DNA of 64,000 bases, from NCBI GenBank assembly GCA_011317545.1, contig WUJK01000004.1:310001-374000 (forward strand). Reading direction: 5' to 3'. The notes below the pieces were generated by a model. That model did not search any database and was not told the origin of the DNA. It saw nothing but the letters and a program-made list of their open reading frames with translations. The translations under genes were made by a program, and so were the position numbers. Position 1 is the stretch's first letter; each line of letters begins with the position of its first letter. Shown in pieces: positions 43,650-55,127 of this stretch. The DNA comes from Coniella vitis. Its lineage: Eukaryota; Ascomycota; Sordariomycetes; Diaporthales; Schizoparmaceae.

Positions 43650-44806
43650 ATGGGCGGCACACGAACATACAAGGATGCACCTCTCGAGCACCGCGAAGGG
43701 TTGCTGGCCAGCTCCAACGCCTCTGCTTCCTTCACCAACGACGAGATGGAAAAGTCATGGTCAGCCTACAACCAACGCAAGCCACGCTGCAGCGGCTTCA
43801 TTGCGGTCTTGCAAGAGTATTGGTGGCTGATTGCGATTGGCCTCATGAGTCTTATTGTCTTATTGCAGTTGGCTATATGGGATGCTATTGCAAGTCGGCC
43901 CACGGCGAACAGCTGCGCAGCGCAACAGGTTGGAGGGGACTACCTTCGAAAGGAGCCAACATGTCAGTTTCTAACTCACCCACTGCAGTACCGCTTGGAG
44001 GGAATCTGTGTGTTCTGGAATGATTGGACTTGCTAATGCTTCTTGGAACTCCAGTCTCGACCGAGGTTAGGAAGTGGAATGCTGATCCTGAATTCACACC
44101 ACTGAATGCCTCGGAATTCCTCGACCCAAAGGTTCAGGCAAAGTGGGAGACGTTGATTCCAGGTGAGTACACACATACACAATCTCACTTAAATAACAAT
44201 GCATTTCCAAAAATACTGACGCAAAAGCAGCCGGCGCAGGATTCACCGGTCCAGACGCGACCGTTTACAACTCAACCTCCGTCACGCACCAGTTACACTG
44301 TGTGGTGAGTATATAATTCTAGCATTTCTTTTCTTTTAATGTCCTTACCGGCCATCTTTCACTCCGAGATTTGCTGATTACTTCCCGCCAGTATATCATG
44401 GGCAAAATCTTCTCGGCCGTCTTGACACACTCGCCCAACCTTCCTGAGCCGAATGATTACGAGGCACACTTTCTCCACTGCGTCGACTACATGCGCCAGG
44501 CGGCCATGTGTGCAGGTGACTTGGCCATTGAGCCACGCGGTGAGAATGGGCAGCCGGCGATGGTCAACCTCGAGAACGCTTTCAACGGCTTGCATGGTAT
44601 GTGGAGCAACTCCAAGTTGGCTGAAGTCCCGTTGGCCCGTACTGATAGCTATCACAGTCTGCAAGAATTACAACGAGGTCAAATCTTATCTGGAAGGTAA
44701 GCAGCTACAAGACGATCCCAAGAACGAAAGAATTGTCCTCGAAACTAACAAGATAACAGGACAAGTTAGGGATGGTCTGCGGAATATCCTTCCCTTGGAT
44801 GATTGA
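43650..44806 (+). CDS. UstYa/DUF3328-like oxidase protein
   Basis: Six exons, 43650-43962, 44055-44162, 44231-44304, 44392-44596, 44658-44696 and 44760-44806, encode 261 aa. A single membrane segment lies near the N-terminus (EYWWLIAIGLMSLIVLLQLA, about 55-76). The diagnostic paired HxxHC motifs are HQLHC (160-164) and HFLHC (191-195), the latter followed by YMRQAAMCAGDL. These define the UstYa/DUF3328 family, whose members catalyse oxidative cyclisation or chlorination in fungal RiPP and other natural-product pathways. The last intron (63 nt, GTAAGC...ACTAAC...CAG) is a multiple of three, so retention would add 21 residues. The gene stands alone: no precursor-peptide gene with repeats was found nearby. 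The TATA box is unusually close, so a downstream start (ATG 43746) is possible. Confidence 0.88.
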
Positions 44807-46291
44807 GGCGACGAGTCATATATATCACTTGATTAATCCAATCAAACCACTTTAAAAAGATTCATTGTCCTTAATCAAAGACTTTCAGCCATGAAGCTGC
44901 CAGACTTACTATTTCACACGACCTTTTGCTGCATTTTGTATCCTGAAATTTTCCAGGGATAAATCACAAACTCGCTTTCCTACCCGCAATACTCAGTGCT
45001 GCGCATCCGAGAAACACCGCTCCTCAGACGAGAGACACTCTGCAGCCTCTTGTGTGTGTAGTACTTGGCTTTCCCGAGATATCCACCAGCACGGCCTTGT
45101 CGGAGTGTTTGGTGGGCTCCAAGATATTTGAGACAAAGCCCTTTCTAGTCGAAGAAATAAGCCGAATCGAATGGCAACCAAAATCTAGGCCCAAAAGTCT
45201 CTGCGTCAAGTGCCATGGCTTGATATGCAATCTGCCCGCGGGGACTTTCGTGACTGAGTGTCTAGAAGCCACACGCCGGCTCGCTCATTGTGCCCCTATT
45301 CGCGGCACACTTCCACTGAGCAGTCTTGCATAGGTTTGAAGTGGCTTGAGAAGGCTGATATTTCTCGGCTCATTCACCCGCCTCTCTCCAGAAAAGGATG
45401 GGTGGGACAAAAGATGGCCTTGTGCCATGCCTCGATTACTGTCACTCAGGCAAGCATATCCAGGTTTGTCTCTCATCGAAACTCGAAGCCCTTTCCAAAA
45501 CACGTCAACTCACACAAAAGCCCACACAAGACTCGGTTCCTGGCAGCCAGAATGTTTCGGGTACCGTCAACAGGTCCCAGATAGGCCGCTCAAGCCTTTC
45601 CATGACAGCTGAGAAGGCGACCACTCGAGCTGGCTTTCTGCTCGGATGTCTAGCGGATGTCGATGTCTGTCAGAGGGTGCGGAAGGTCTTCTCACTCGCC
45701 AGGTGATGAGGTGACATCCGAGTGCCGAGTCGAAAAGGGACGAACGTGTTATGGAAAAAGAAAAGTCTCACTCGAAACTGCTTCAAAGGGGCACACGGAA
45801 CTTGAGCATTACCACGCGAATCAAGACCGAAATATCGACAGGTCGAGTATTTATAAGCCGGCAGCCACACCTTGTCGGCGCGCAAAAACCATCCCCACAC
45901 TTTTGTCTCGACTTCCGGTCTGCCTCGGCAGCCTCGCAGGGAGCTTCATCCAATAGTCCCTTGATTCAGTTGCTTGTAAGACGCGAGGCTCCTCATGGGC
46001 AAAGCTGACGCGTGTTCCAGGCCCGCCTCTCGTCCCCGAATGATCGTCCAAGGGCCAGAAACAACCAAGCCGTCGGTCCTTTGGTGCAATGAGTGACTCT
46101 GTAATGGGTAATATGCCGGGTTTCCACTTTGGACTGATAGTCTTCCACTTTCTACATATTAATCAACAACCCGATATCTTCGTTTCTGACCCCTTCTCGG
46201 CCCCATTTGTTCACCACTGCTTCCTACCAGCTCGCCCAACTACTGCTCCCCATCACCACGGTGTCACCACCACCACCCCGACCCGCCCACC
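44807..46291. other. Intergenic, no supported gene
   Basis: Several overlapping open frames (45052-45333, 45258-45706) show neither domains nor splice consistency. The last 200 bp, C/T-rich with ACCACC strings, look like the 5' leader of the CorA-like gene. Confidence 0.5.
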
Positions 46292-47733
46292 ATGTCCACC
46301 GACCTGGCCGAGCTCCTCCTGCGCATGGAAGACCACGACATCATCCCCTCGTGCCTCTCCGCCGAGCGCCACAAGCCCCGCGACTTCCTGCTGCACTACA
46401 TGGGCTGCGAGCAGTTCTTCCAGCGCGAAGAGTACCTCGCTTCGCTCAACGCCAGCCAGGTCACGCAGATCGAGGCGCGGCTGCAGCGCATCGAGTCGCT
46501 GCGCCGCGCCATCTTCAACGACATGCACGGCGACGGCCACGTGCTCGTGCAGAACCTCGCAGGCAGCCTCCAGGCGTGGAAGGCGACGCGCGAGTTCCAG
46601 GAGGGCATCAAGCACGTGCGGCAGCTGCGCACGCTGCACTTTGCCGTCAACGGCACGGTGCAGAAAAAGGTGCACTTGGCGGCGCACGCGCGCGACTACA
46701 ACCCGGACATCGACACCAACGCGTACCTGATTCGTTTCCGCAACGGGCGGTTGGTGCAGGACATTGCCGACTCGCGCTTCCACGAGCAGTTCCCCAGCTA
46801 TCGCATTTCGATCCAGGATCTGATCTACCAGAGGGACGAGGAGAGTCCGCTCAAGGTGCCGAGGGGCACCATTAATTACTTTCATCTCCCGGCGAATAAC
46901 ATGCTTGTGAGTTTGATCAAAGGTTTGCTCGCTCCTCTGGGGGAAAAAGTCGCCGTCCTAACGTCAGTGTTCTTTTTGTTTGTTGTTCGGATAGTGGGCT
47001 GAAGTACGCATCTCCCGACTCTCGTCAGTTGACAATCAACCTCCTTTTTTTCTGTTTCTCTGAGCCTTATTCCTCTGATCAAATTGACCATGAGTCCTCT
47101 GCCTCGACAGCGCGCAATCAACACCTACCTGAGGAGCAACCCGCTCTGTTCATCCACCCATGGCGCCTCCAACACAAGCCAAGCAACGGGCACGCCGAAA
47201 GAAGAAATACCGTCTGGGACAGTGACGCATTCTCGATCCATCTTGGAACAGAGGTACTGGAGGAGCCAGCAGCAGGCCTCGAATGTGACTGGAAGATACC
47301 TCCGGCCAATGTGTGAGGCCGTGACGGCGTCAACAGGTACGCAGAGCCTCAAACCGTGAGGAAGGAAGACGAAAAGATGGGAACTGACAGCCCCTTTCTC
47401 AAGTGACCGGAGAAGGTCGTGATAGTATCGCCCTGTTTGTGAGTTCCTTTCATTGCCCCTGCTACACAAGGGAAGAGTTGATCTGTGACCAGAGGCACTC
47501 ACCCCCCACAACACCAACAACCAGATGCCCTACCTGCACTACGACAACGCCCGCCACCAAGCCCAAATCTCCCAAGCAGTCACCAAGACCACCGAGCGCC
47601 ACCGCAAAGAGAAGCTCCGCCAGGAACGCCAATTGGTAGGCATGAGGCGCGTTCGGCACCGGGGGCTACAGGTCCTCAACGCCCACAGCCGCCAGCCCAA
47701 CACTGCGTGGCGCCTCGAGAACCGCACCCACCC

Positions 47734-47768
<35 letters not shown>

Positions 47769-49908
47769 GGCAGTATCAGGGCCTGTATGGGCAGCAACAG
47801 GGCCAGGGGCAGCAGGGGCAGCCGCCGCAGCTCCGGCCCGCGACCAAGCGCACCGCGACGCCCCCGAAGCGCACCGCGACAGGCGCCTTTGCCAACATCA
47901 TGAAGCGCCACGGCCGGTTCCGCAAGGTGCCGCTGTGGTCTGTCTTTACGACGGACGACAGGAACCGCGTGATTGCCGGGACCGAGATTGGCCAGGTGCT
48001 GTTCGACGCCGCCATGCTGTACGAGGCCATGACGGCGTACCCGGAAAAGAGCCTCATCCAAAAGTACCTGCATGCGGATCCGCCCCTGCACCCGCGGCGC
48101 ACCCTCGAGCAGACCAACGAGTGGACGCTGAGTCTGTCCTGGCACGCCAGCGCGCGCGACCAGGTGGTCCACCGAGCCACTCGGCCCAAGCAGCTGGATT
48201 TCAGTACCATCGATCCCTTCAGCAAGGATTGGCAGGAAAGGGTCTTCAAGGTGCCGCGTGTCATGATGATTGACCAGATGTGGATGTGGATTTTGGACAA
48301 CCAGACCATCATCACTTGCTTCCCCGATCAGCAGGATCTGGTAGGCCCTACCAACCTGCCCGGCATCCACAAGGGCATCCGGGATGTCTTTATGAAGGCA
48401 AGCAGGAATCACATTGCGACGGTCTATGACTTGGCGTTGATCATTGTGACGGAAGCCCTCATATCGCGCGCATCTTTGTATGGAGTCAAGGTAAGAATGC
48501 TTACAAGCACCAGCCATGGATTATCGCGAGACCAAAAAGGAAAACAAGAAAACACTGACCTGCAATATACAGCCTCAAGAAGGACAGATCGCGGTCATGC
48601 AAGTCTTTAGGCAAGCCATCCGAGATGTGGTAAGACACCCAGCCCTCCTTACAAGTTCCCCGTCTTGCTAAATACCAACCACACGCACGTTCAACAGGCA
48701 AGCAAGCATTCCTTTGGCGCCGAGCAGTACTGGGAGTGGGCGAGGATCTTTTCGAGGCTGGCCCATGCCGACATCGATAACGGCCTCAGCGACCTGATTG
48801 TTCCGTTCCTCGACATTGGCAAGGAGGGCGAGCTGCAAGGCCAAATCAAGAGCATTGTTCGAGACCTCGACATTATGTTGCGGATCACCATCGAACAGAA
48901 AGAGGTTGTGGAGCGATTTGTCAAGACAGTCGTGCAGATCGCGGGCGGCAAGGCGAATCCCGATGTCGAGCCTTTGCTTATGGAAATGCAGGCCAATATC
49001 GAGGACCTGGAAGACATGCGTCGGTCGGCCGATGATATCTCTGCAAGTGTGAGTTCCTCCGCAATAAATGTCCGACTACTCTCTCAAGCCAAAAGTTCGG
49101 CGGCCCTGACAAGCAAGTGCAGCTAGACTACCTCATCTCTCTGAAGCAACAGCAGGTAACGGTTGTGCAGGCATGGCAGTCCATGAGGCAGGGTGAGGAT
49201 ACCCAAAGGCAAAACGTCACCCTGCTAGTCTTCACAGTCGTGACCGTGGTTTTTGTCAGTCCTCTCCTCCTTTGCCATTCTCCATTCCCTTGAGAGGGAC
49301 AATCATTCTGATATTATGATCGGCCACAGCTTCCAATGTCCTTCATATCTAGCATTTTCGGCATGAATAACAAGGAAATAGCTGGCCCCGAAGCCCCAAT
49401 GTCCTTGAGCGAGCAATTCAAGTGGATGTGTAAGGCCATCTCTCACTTACAGGGCGTCCATCGTAACTGACCCAGAATATTAGTTCCAATGTCATTCGGA
49501 ATCGTTGCAATCACTTACTATACGGCTTTTGGGAGCCCCGCTCGCATGTCTCGCGACATGTTCAGCTGGCTCTACATGAGGCTGGGCATGTATCGTCTCT
49601 TTGGGCCCGGCGAGTTGTCACTGACCGGGCTCAAGGACCGATATATGGGGAGATCGAAAAAGAAAGAGAAAGAGAGGGAATGGGTCCGGCGGCGATCCGA
49701 GCAGATGGCCAAAGACGCAGAGGAGAGGAGGCAAGCGACGAGACGCGCCGCCGTTGTAGAGCCTCAATCCGCTCCGCTCGAGATGCCGGTCGCCGCGACC
49801 CCAATGTCCCCACCGCAGTCCTCACAGCAGACAGGCATGCTTGCTGTTTATCAGGAACTACGAAATGTCCGCAAGAAGCGCAAGCGAGCAGGAGAGACCA
49901 TGGTCTGA
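46292..49908 (+). CDS. CorA-like Mg2+ transporter-family protein
   Basis: Ten exons: 46292-46906, 46995-47003, 47111-47336, 47404-47438, 47525-48490, 48573-48629, 48698-49048, 49123-49254, 49330-49429 and 49484-49908; 971 aa. Exon 2 has just 9 nt (TGGGCTGAA, Trp-Ala-Glu), and all phases agree. The C-terminal part is CorA-like: a helical stalk (KEVVERFVKTVVQIAGG, LDYLISLKQQQVTVVQAWQS), TM1 (TLLVFTVVTVVFLPMSF, about 785-803), then GMN in SIFGMNNKEI (808-810), the CorA hallmark, and TM2 (SFGIVAITYYTAFG, about 833-848). The long N-terminal region is soluble, with a poly-Gln run at about 366-376. Fungi have many such CorA-like proteins of unknown transport activity. The Lys/Arg-rich tail is probably cytoplasmic. 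Start ATG precedes a good frame after a C-rich leader. Confidence 0.85.
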
Positions 49909-50090
49909 AGGGAATGTGTCGAAAAGTAGGGGACGGTAAAACGATGGCAAGATGTTGTCTATGATGGGCCGCTTTAAGCACAGAGAACAAACTTGTGATA
50001 TCTCGAATTTGAAATGCATTGATGTTGGTCTTGTCTTGTTGATTTGTTCAGTAAAATAGCATCTCGATGGTGTAATGCGCTGCTACTCAT

Positions 50091-51815
50091 TCAAAACCAC
50101 TTCCACTCGAATAACCTCCATCCAAACTTCCTCCATCCGCCTGCTTCAAGATCTATATTCGGCGCAGAAGCCATCACTACCAAGCCATCTTTGGCCTCCC
50201 ACTTCTTGTCCCCAACTCTATTCTTGGCTCGTTCGCGTTCGAATACCTGGACCAAGTGGTATCGAAGCCCTTCTAATGATGAGCTATCTCGAACGACCTT
50301 CGCAGCGCTCAGGATATGGTCGTCGACTCTCAGATCGCCGCAACCGCCACTCCCCGTATTCGTGCAGAGAGTGTTGTGGGAAAGAGATTGCCATATGCCG
50401 TCTGGCAATGATTCCGCCGCCTTTTTAGCCTCTTGAAACATGCGCAAGTGTCTGGCTGGTAGATTCTCATCACCCAGCTGAGACTCGAGGTCCGCAATTC
50501 TCTGTTCCTCGGCGTTCTTTTTGCTCTCGAATACAGTCTTCAGTCCTTCATCCGAGACTCCAGCCCAGCCAATACCCGCATATCTGCCTGTTCTGGTACG
50601 CAGTGCCTCTAGATCCTTCGTACCGAAGTCAAGTTCAATGGCTATTCTGCCCTGATATTCTTTCCACAGTTGTGGTGGCGGGTCAATATCTGCCTCATAA
50701 GTCTCAAGCATTAATTCCAAGTTATGACGCTTGCCTTTTTCAAGGCCACCGTAGGCTAACTGGTATCTGATGTCGACAATGGTAATTTGGTCCCTGATGT
50801 AATTCGCCTCGCCATAATAGACATGACTTAGCTGCTCCAGAATTCGCTCGGCATTTGTGGTATCAGAAAGGTGTGGTGTTGGTTGGTCGTAGCTGTCATT
50901 ATCAATCCCTTGACCACCATCAATATCTTTGAGCAACCGGTCGAAATGTACCGGATCAAAGTTGGACGGCCATCCGGCTTTCTTGTACATGGCCTTGAAA
51001 TCATCGTAGAGACCATCGTAATCCCCGGGATTATACAGACCACCGGGAATCCACTCCAGCGTCTTGTAGCGGCTGATGACGTCCTTGAAAAACTCGGTCG
51101 CAGGGCGGCTGGGATATCTCTTGGGGTCGTAGTCGTTGGTGCAACCATGGTCAGTAATGTAGCGGCGCTCACTTCCCTCAAAGAGAGGATCGCGCGAACC
51201 ATCGTCACCAGAGTCCAGTAGCCAAATGTCCCAGGTCTTGGTGTCGAGGATCATGACGCTGCCGTGGTTCCCGACTTCGTTGAGTGGAGCATACCAGGGT
51301 CGCATGTACGGTCCGCGTTCGTGTTCCCATCCCCTCGCGAGGAAGGCATCGATTTCGGCTTGAGACAGCCACCACGGAGGGGAAACTACGTCGTCGATGC
51401 CGTAGAAGGGATCTGCCCATACGTGGGGCCACTCGGCTTCTGTGTCGAGCTCGCCGCGCACATCTGCCAAGAAGCAACCCCAAGCAAGGAGTTCGCCACC
51501 ATCCGTGCCATAATTCCATCTCACTCCCACGTCCCGGTTGGTGTGAGGAATCATCTGGTACAGATCCACAACATCTTTGCTAACACCATAGCTGGCTGGA
51601 CCGGAGAGACCGACGGGCACGTGGCTGTGGGGGGGAAATGAGAAGAAAGACGCGGGCACGTAGCGCATATCGACGAAAAGCGTGTACAGTTCCGTGATGA
51701 GGGACGCTATTTCGACGACTTTGGGATTGGGCGCAGTCGGATAGACGGGAGAGTAGGTGGACACGGGGACGGGCGTGTACACGCTGGGTATCCAGCGAGG
51801 GACGGGAGACCTCAT
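50091..51815 (-). CDS. Hypothetical fungal protein, 574 aa
   Basis: A single open frame with ATG at 51815-51813. It is not assigned to a family with confidence. Trp- and Gly-rich segments in the first half (GVRWNYGTDGGELLAWGCFL, NHGSVMILDTKTWDIWLLDS, GGLYNPGDYDGLYDDFKAMY) loosely recall SMI1/KNR4-type domains; this is only a texture match. The second half is charged and helical (ESKKNAEEQRIADLESQLGD, coiled-coil-like). No signal peptide or membrane segment. Length, codon texture and absence of stops support a real gene. It is convergent with the CorA-like gene (3' ends 182 bp apart) and divergent from the next gene across 350 bp. Confidence 0.75.
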   Translation of the reverse strand: MRSPVPRWIPSVYTPVPVSTYSPVYPTAPNPKVVEIASLITELYTLFVDMRYVPASFFSFPPHSHVPVGLSGPASYGVSKDVVDLYQMIPHTNRDVGVRWNYGTDGGELLAWGCFLADVRGELDTEAEWPHVWADPFYGIDDVVSPPWWLSQAEIDAFLARGWEHERGPYMRPWYAPLNEVGNHGSVMILDTKTWDIWLLDSGDDGSRDPLFEGSERRYITDHGCTNDYDPKRYPSRPATEFFKDVISRYKTLEWIPGGLYNPGDYDGLYDDFKAMYKKAGWPSNFDPVHFDRLLKDIDGGQGIDNDSYDQPTPHLSDTTNAERILEQLSHVYYGEANYIRDQITIVDIRYQLAYGGLEKGKRHNLELMLETYEADIDPPPQLWKEYQGRIAIELDFGTKDLEALRTRTGRYAGIGWAGVSDEGLKTVFESKKNAEEQRIADLESQLGDENLPARHLRMFQEAKKAAESLPDGIWQSLSHNTLCTNTGSGGCGDLRVDDHILSAAKVVRDSSSLEGLRYHLVQVFERERAKNRVGDKKWEAKDGLVVMASAPNIDLEAGGWRKFGWRLFEWKWF

Positions 51816-52165
51816 GGTGAAGGGTACAATAACAAGACAGAAGACTTAACAAGACAGAAGACTGGCAGGCCAAGTGATGAAGGTTGAGCAGCAGTCGCTT
51901 TTGGTACAAGTCGCAATTGCACTGGTTCTTGTTACATAGATTGAAAGGCTGGAGATCCCGGCTGCTGCCTAAGTTGATGCACAAGCGCGGTCCCGTACCC
52001 CTAACCCTTGCCTTTCCATCGCAGGCAAGGCTGTGGATGAGGTTGCCCGGGTAAACAAACACAGCCACGATCCCGTTATTTTCCCATCAACCATCACCAA
52101 GCATCCATCAGCAGCAGCCCAACTCGTCATCCTCAAGCTTGTACTCTACTACACGATATATCATC
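51816..52165. promoter_or_regulatory. 350-bp shared upstream region of divergent genes
   Basis: Separates two head-to-head genes (minus start 51815, plus start 52166) and must hold both core promoters. ACACGATATATCATC just before 52166 is TATA-like but very close to the ATG. No other motif was identified. Confidence 0.4.
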
Positions 52166-53740
52166 ATGTCGCTTCCCGAAGGCTCGTCACGCATTCAAGG
52201 CCCTGGAGGAGATTCTCCATTTGGTATTTTTTCGGAACAGTGGAGGCACCATGTTGAGCTTCAAAACATTCTGCCGCACCAAATGCACGCACGCTCCTGG
52301 GCCTGGGGCAGCGCCGTCGATCCTCAGCCCTGCTCGCCCTTATACTCGAGACTTCCACCAGAAATCCGTTGGCCCATCTTGCAGCTGGCTCTCGCTCCGA
52401 GTACCAGGCCCGGGAGTTTGGATGCTCGGATTCAGCAAGACCACGAACCATCCACGCTTGTCCCATCACATGTCGACGTGCAAGTCGGTCTCGTCATCGC
52501 CGTATATATGGCCAGACATGCCCAGCTCTACCAGAATAAATATCGCTAGTATCGACCGGAGCTCGCGGGCAGAACCTGGTTCCCCGGCAAAGCCTTGCTC
52601 CTCACATGCCGCCGCATCTACATCGAGGCGTGCGACATCTTGTTCAGTCACAAAGAAGCTGTTCTCTGGGTCACCAGTCCGTATTTCCCAGTGGCACAGA
52701 CCGACGTCGGCGAGTCCTTGATAGCGTTCCACGAGCGTGTCCGCCATCACTGTCTTGTCAGGCCTGAATATACAGCCCTCCACTCCATGCGTGTTTATCC
52801 CATTCAAGGTTCCTTGGTAAGTGGACATCTCCTTTTCTCCTGCCTGGCAAAGATGCCATGCGCCTGAACACGTTCCGCCACCTACACTAGGATTTGACTT
52901 GGTACTTTCGCGATGCAAAGGAGACCTCTCCTATCAACCCAAAGAAAAAGAGTATTGAGAAACGAAGAATAGGATCAAATTTCAGCCAAGTTTCGTGGTC
53001 GCAAACTCCCTCGGCTCCGGTTCGTGCCCCAATTAGACCTAGCTCGCTCGCACCTACGGTCCCTGCTTTTCAGCGATTACGGCCCAACAGAACCCATTTG
53101 GCGAACACTGTATAACTTGCGAGAATTTCATCTCACAATCGGACGGTGCCACTGGCCTGAGTGGCAGATCAACGCGCCTTTGATGGACTTCGCCTATGCG
53201 CACTGTCGTGAACCTGAATTTCAGCCCTGGATCGCTACCGAGGCGGCCGTGAGCCAGCACATGGAGCAGCTCATTGAAAATGCTCAACAAGAAGACGGGG
53301 TGGCGCCTTCCTACGAGCCCCTCTTCGGGGAAATGTTCTACGCCATGGCCAATCTTGAAAAGCTGACTATCACAATGGAGACGACAATGGACAAAGCACA
53401 AGAGCTCCAGTCCCTTGTCAACTGGGCGAGAACCTGGCGTTTTGAAATAAAAAGCCACTGGTACTGGTTATGCGAGGATGACATGCCGCAGGTAGCAGCA
53501 TACTTTGTCTACGACTCTATGCAGAAATGGAGTTGGCACGCCCCAGTGTCATACTGGTCTGAATTGTGTCCAGAATGTGAGGAGGAAGTCATCTTTTCGA
53601 CGCTCGGGTGTGGTCAGTGCGCGCAGCGCAAGGAATTGCTGGCGCGAAGGCAAGGGCCACAAGTTCTCGTATGGACAATGACCTGGAAACGACAGCCAAT
53701 CAAATTGCCTACTCCGGAGACGGATGCCGGCAGAGTGTGA
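52166..53740 (+). CDS. Fungal DUF7730-like hypothetical protein, structure uncertain
   Basis: A likely model is 52166-52501, 52550-52816 and 52991-53740 (about 450 aa). Family-like anchors are SPLYSRLPPEIRWPILQLAL, then YRPELAGRTWFPGKALLLTC followed by RRIYIEACDILF, and later LYNLREFHLTIGRCHWPEW. They match the 'LPxEIRxxIxxLAL ... ALLxTCRRIYxE' pattern of fungal F-box-like/DUF7730 proteins of unknown role. The frame between the first two anchors contains TAG (52547-52549). A 48-nt GTATAT...CTAG intron or a 66-nt GTCGGT...CTAG intron would remove it, otherwise the gene is broken. The second intron (GTAAGT, 52817) was closed at an AAG acceptor (52990) because it restores frame; a two-intron solution is possible. 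A Cys pair motif CPECEEEV...CGQC lies near the end. Confidence 0.55.
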
Positions 53741-54599
53741 AAAGTCAGAATCGCCATAGACTTTGGAATCGACTTGGTTGAAGACCTTGGCTCTTATGAA
53801 TGGTCTTTTGGGGCAGCATCCCACTGTCTAACAAATGCAAGCATAGCCACATTCGATTGCTGGTTGCACTGTACGGACACAGTTGTATATGGTAGTAATA
53901 CGCAGCTCCTTGCTGGGGCAGTTTAGAGCAGCTCACGGTATACATAGGTATAAAGCAATGCCAATGTCATTATCGCGATTATTGCGCGTGCCGTGGCCAC
54001 AATGGACTTTTACCATGTTGCTCCTGCAGGAGGATCACTTTCCAACGATGTCTAGACAACCATAACGCCATTCATTTTGTTCCAAGTCTTGTACTTATGT
54101 GGTGGTACTTATGTGGTGGGAATATCGGGCCGGCTTCGCTTTGAGGGAAGAGGTCTGACCGTATGCTTCGTAAGAAAAAGTAAAGTATCGGTAGTTGTCG
54201 TATGCAAGCAAGGGAGGATGTTTGTACCTCTTGGGGGACCTACCTGTTTAAGGTCAGAGATAAGAAGAAAAAGAAGCAAAGACCGAGAGACAGAGAGAAA
54301 GAGAGAAAAAGCAACAGAATAGAATGATACAGCAAGAGTCTCAAGGATCGGTGTTTATATTGAGGTATTCCTGCATCGGCATTTGTTTTCCTTTTCTCGT
54401 TTACACTCCGACAACAATTAACTATCTCCTGTTCTACCATGCGTGTCATATAGCTGACAATCTTTCCCACCCAACACTCCATAAAATCGCGGCGGCAGCT
54501 TGAAGATCCTCCCAACGTTGACACGCGACGACAACAACAACAGCAGCAGCAGCGCAGCAGCAACAACACAAGCAACACTACCGTATACACACATGGAAC
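53741..54599. other. Intergenic, no supported gene
   Basis: Short frames only. Just before the RNase H gene there is a CAG/CAA-rich stretch (about 54525-54580), probably its 5' leader. Confidence 0.5.
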
Positions 54600-55127
54600 A
54601 TGATCCGATCAGGAGTATCCCATAGCCTTACCTTTTTCGTGGACGGCGCCTGTCGCAACAACGGGAGGTGGGACCGGACACCAGTCGCCGCCGCCGCCGC
54701 CTGCCTCATCCATCCACAGGGCACCTACGATCACAAAACACGAGTGCTGGGCGCCTACCCGAGGCCAACAAACCAACGTGCCGAGTTGGTCGCCATCAAG
54801 CTGGCCCTGGAATGGGCCCTGGAAGAGTGCAAAAAGGAATACTTGCACGAAAAGCGCGTGAGTGTTCGGATAAGGTCCGACTCGCAGTACGCCGTGAATT
54901 GCATGAACCAGTGGCTCGCGCGGTGGGTGCACCATGGGTGGATCGGCGGGTTGGGAGACGCAATTCTCAATCGCGACCTGCTGGAGGCGTTGCTCGACAG
55001 CCAGGATGCCTTGAAGGAGGTTGGCCAGGGCCGAGTTTCGGTTGGCTATGCGTATGTGCCGCGGGAACAAAACACGCACGCCGACCGGCATGCAAAGGCG
55101 GCTCTAGACAAGCATTTGAAAACCTAA
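54600..55127 (+). CDS. Ribonuclease H (RNase H1 domain)
   Basis: A single exon, 175 aa, almost entirely one RNase HI fold. The four catalytic acidic residues are all in place: Asp15 in FFVDGACRNNG, Glu62 in NQRAELVAIK, Asp94 in IRSDSQYAVN and Asp162 in NTHADRHAKAAL. The enzyme cleaves the RNA strand of RNA-DNA hybrids, relevant to primer removal and R-loops. There is no N-terminal hybrid-binding domain and no obvious mitochondrial presequence, so it is shorter than canonical eukaryotic RNase H1. It shows no RIP damage and does not derive from the local chromoviruses. ATG 54600 follows closely on an out-of-frame ATG (54594), which might dampen translation. Confidence 0.9.
   Translation: MIRSGVSHSLTFFVDGACRNNGRWDRTPVAAAAACLIHPQGTYDHKTRVLGAYPRPTNQRAELVAIKLALEWALEECKKEYLHEKRVSVRIRSDSQYAVNCMNQWLARWVHHGWIGGLGDAILNRDLLEALLDSQDALKEVGQGRVSVGYAYVPREQNTHADRHAKAALDKHLKT

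Noticed and set aside
31932..44806. One secondary-metabolite cluster linking the NRPS-like, UstYa and monooxygenase genes
   Set aside because: No transporter, pathway regulator, PKS/NRPS core or precursor lies between them and unrelated genes intervene; kept only as a testable idea.
46207..46875. 222-codon ORF overlapping CorA exon 1
   Set aside because: Out-of-frame shadow in very GC-rich coding sequence; the CorA frame continues through consistent splice sites.
47666..48517. 283-codon minus-strand ORF
   Set aside because: Antisense of the CorA-like gene, including the complement of its poly-Gln run.
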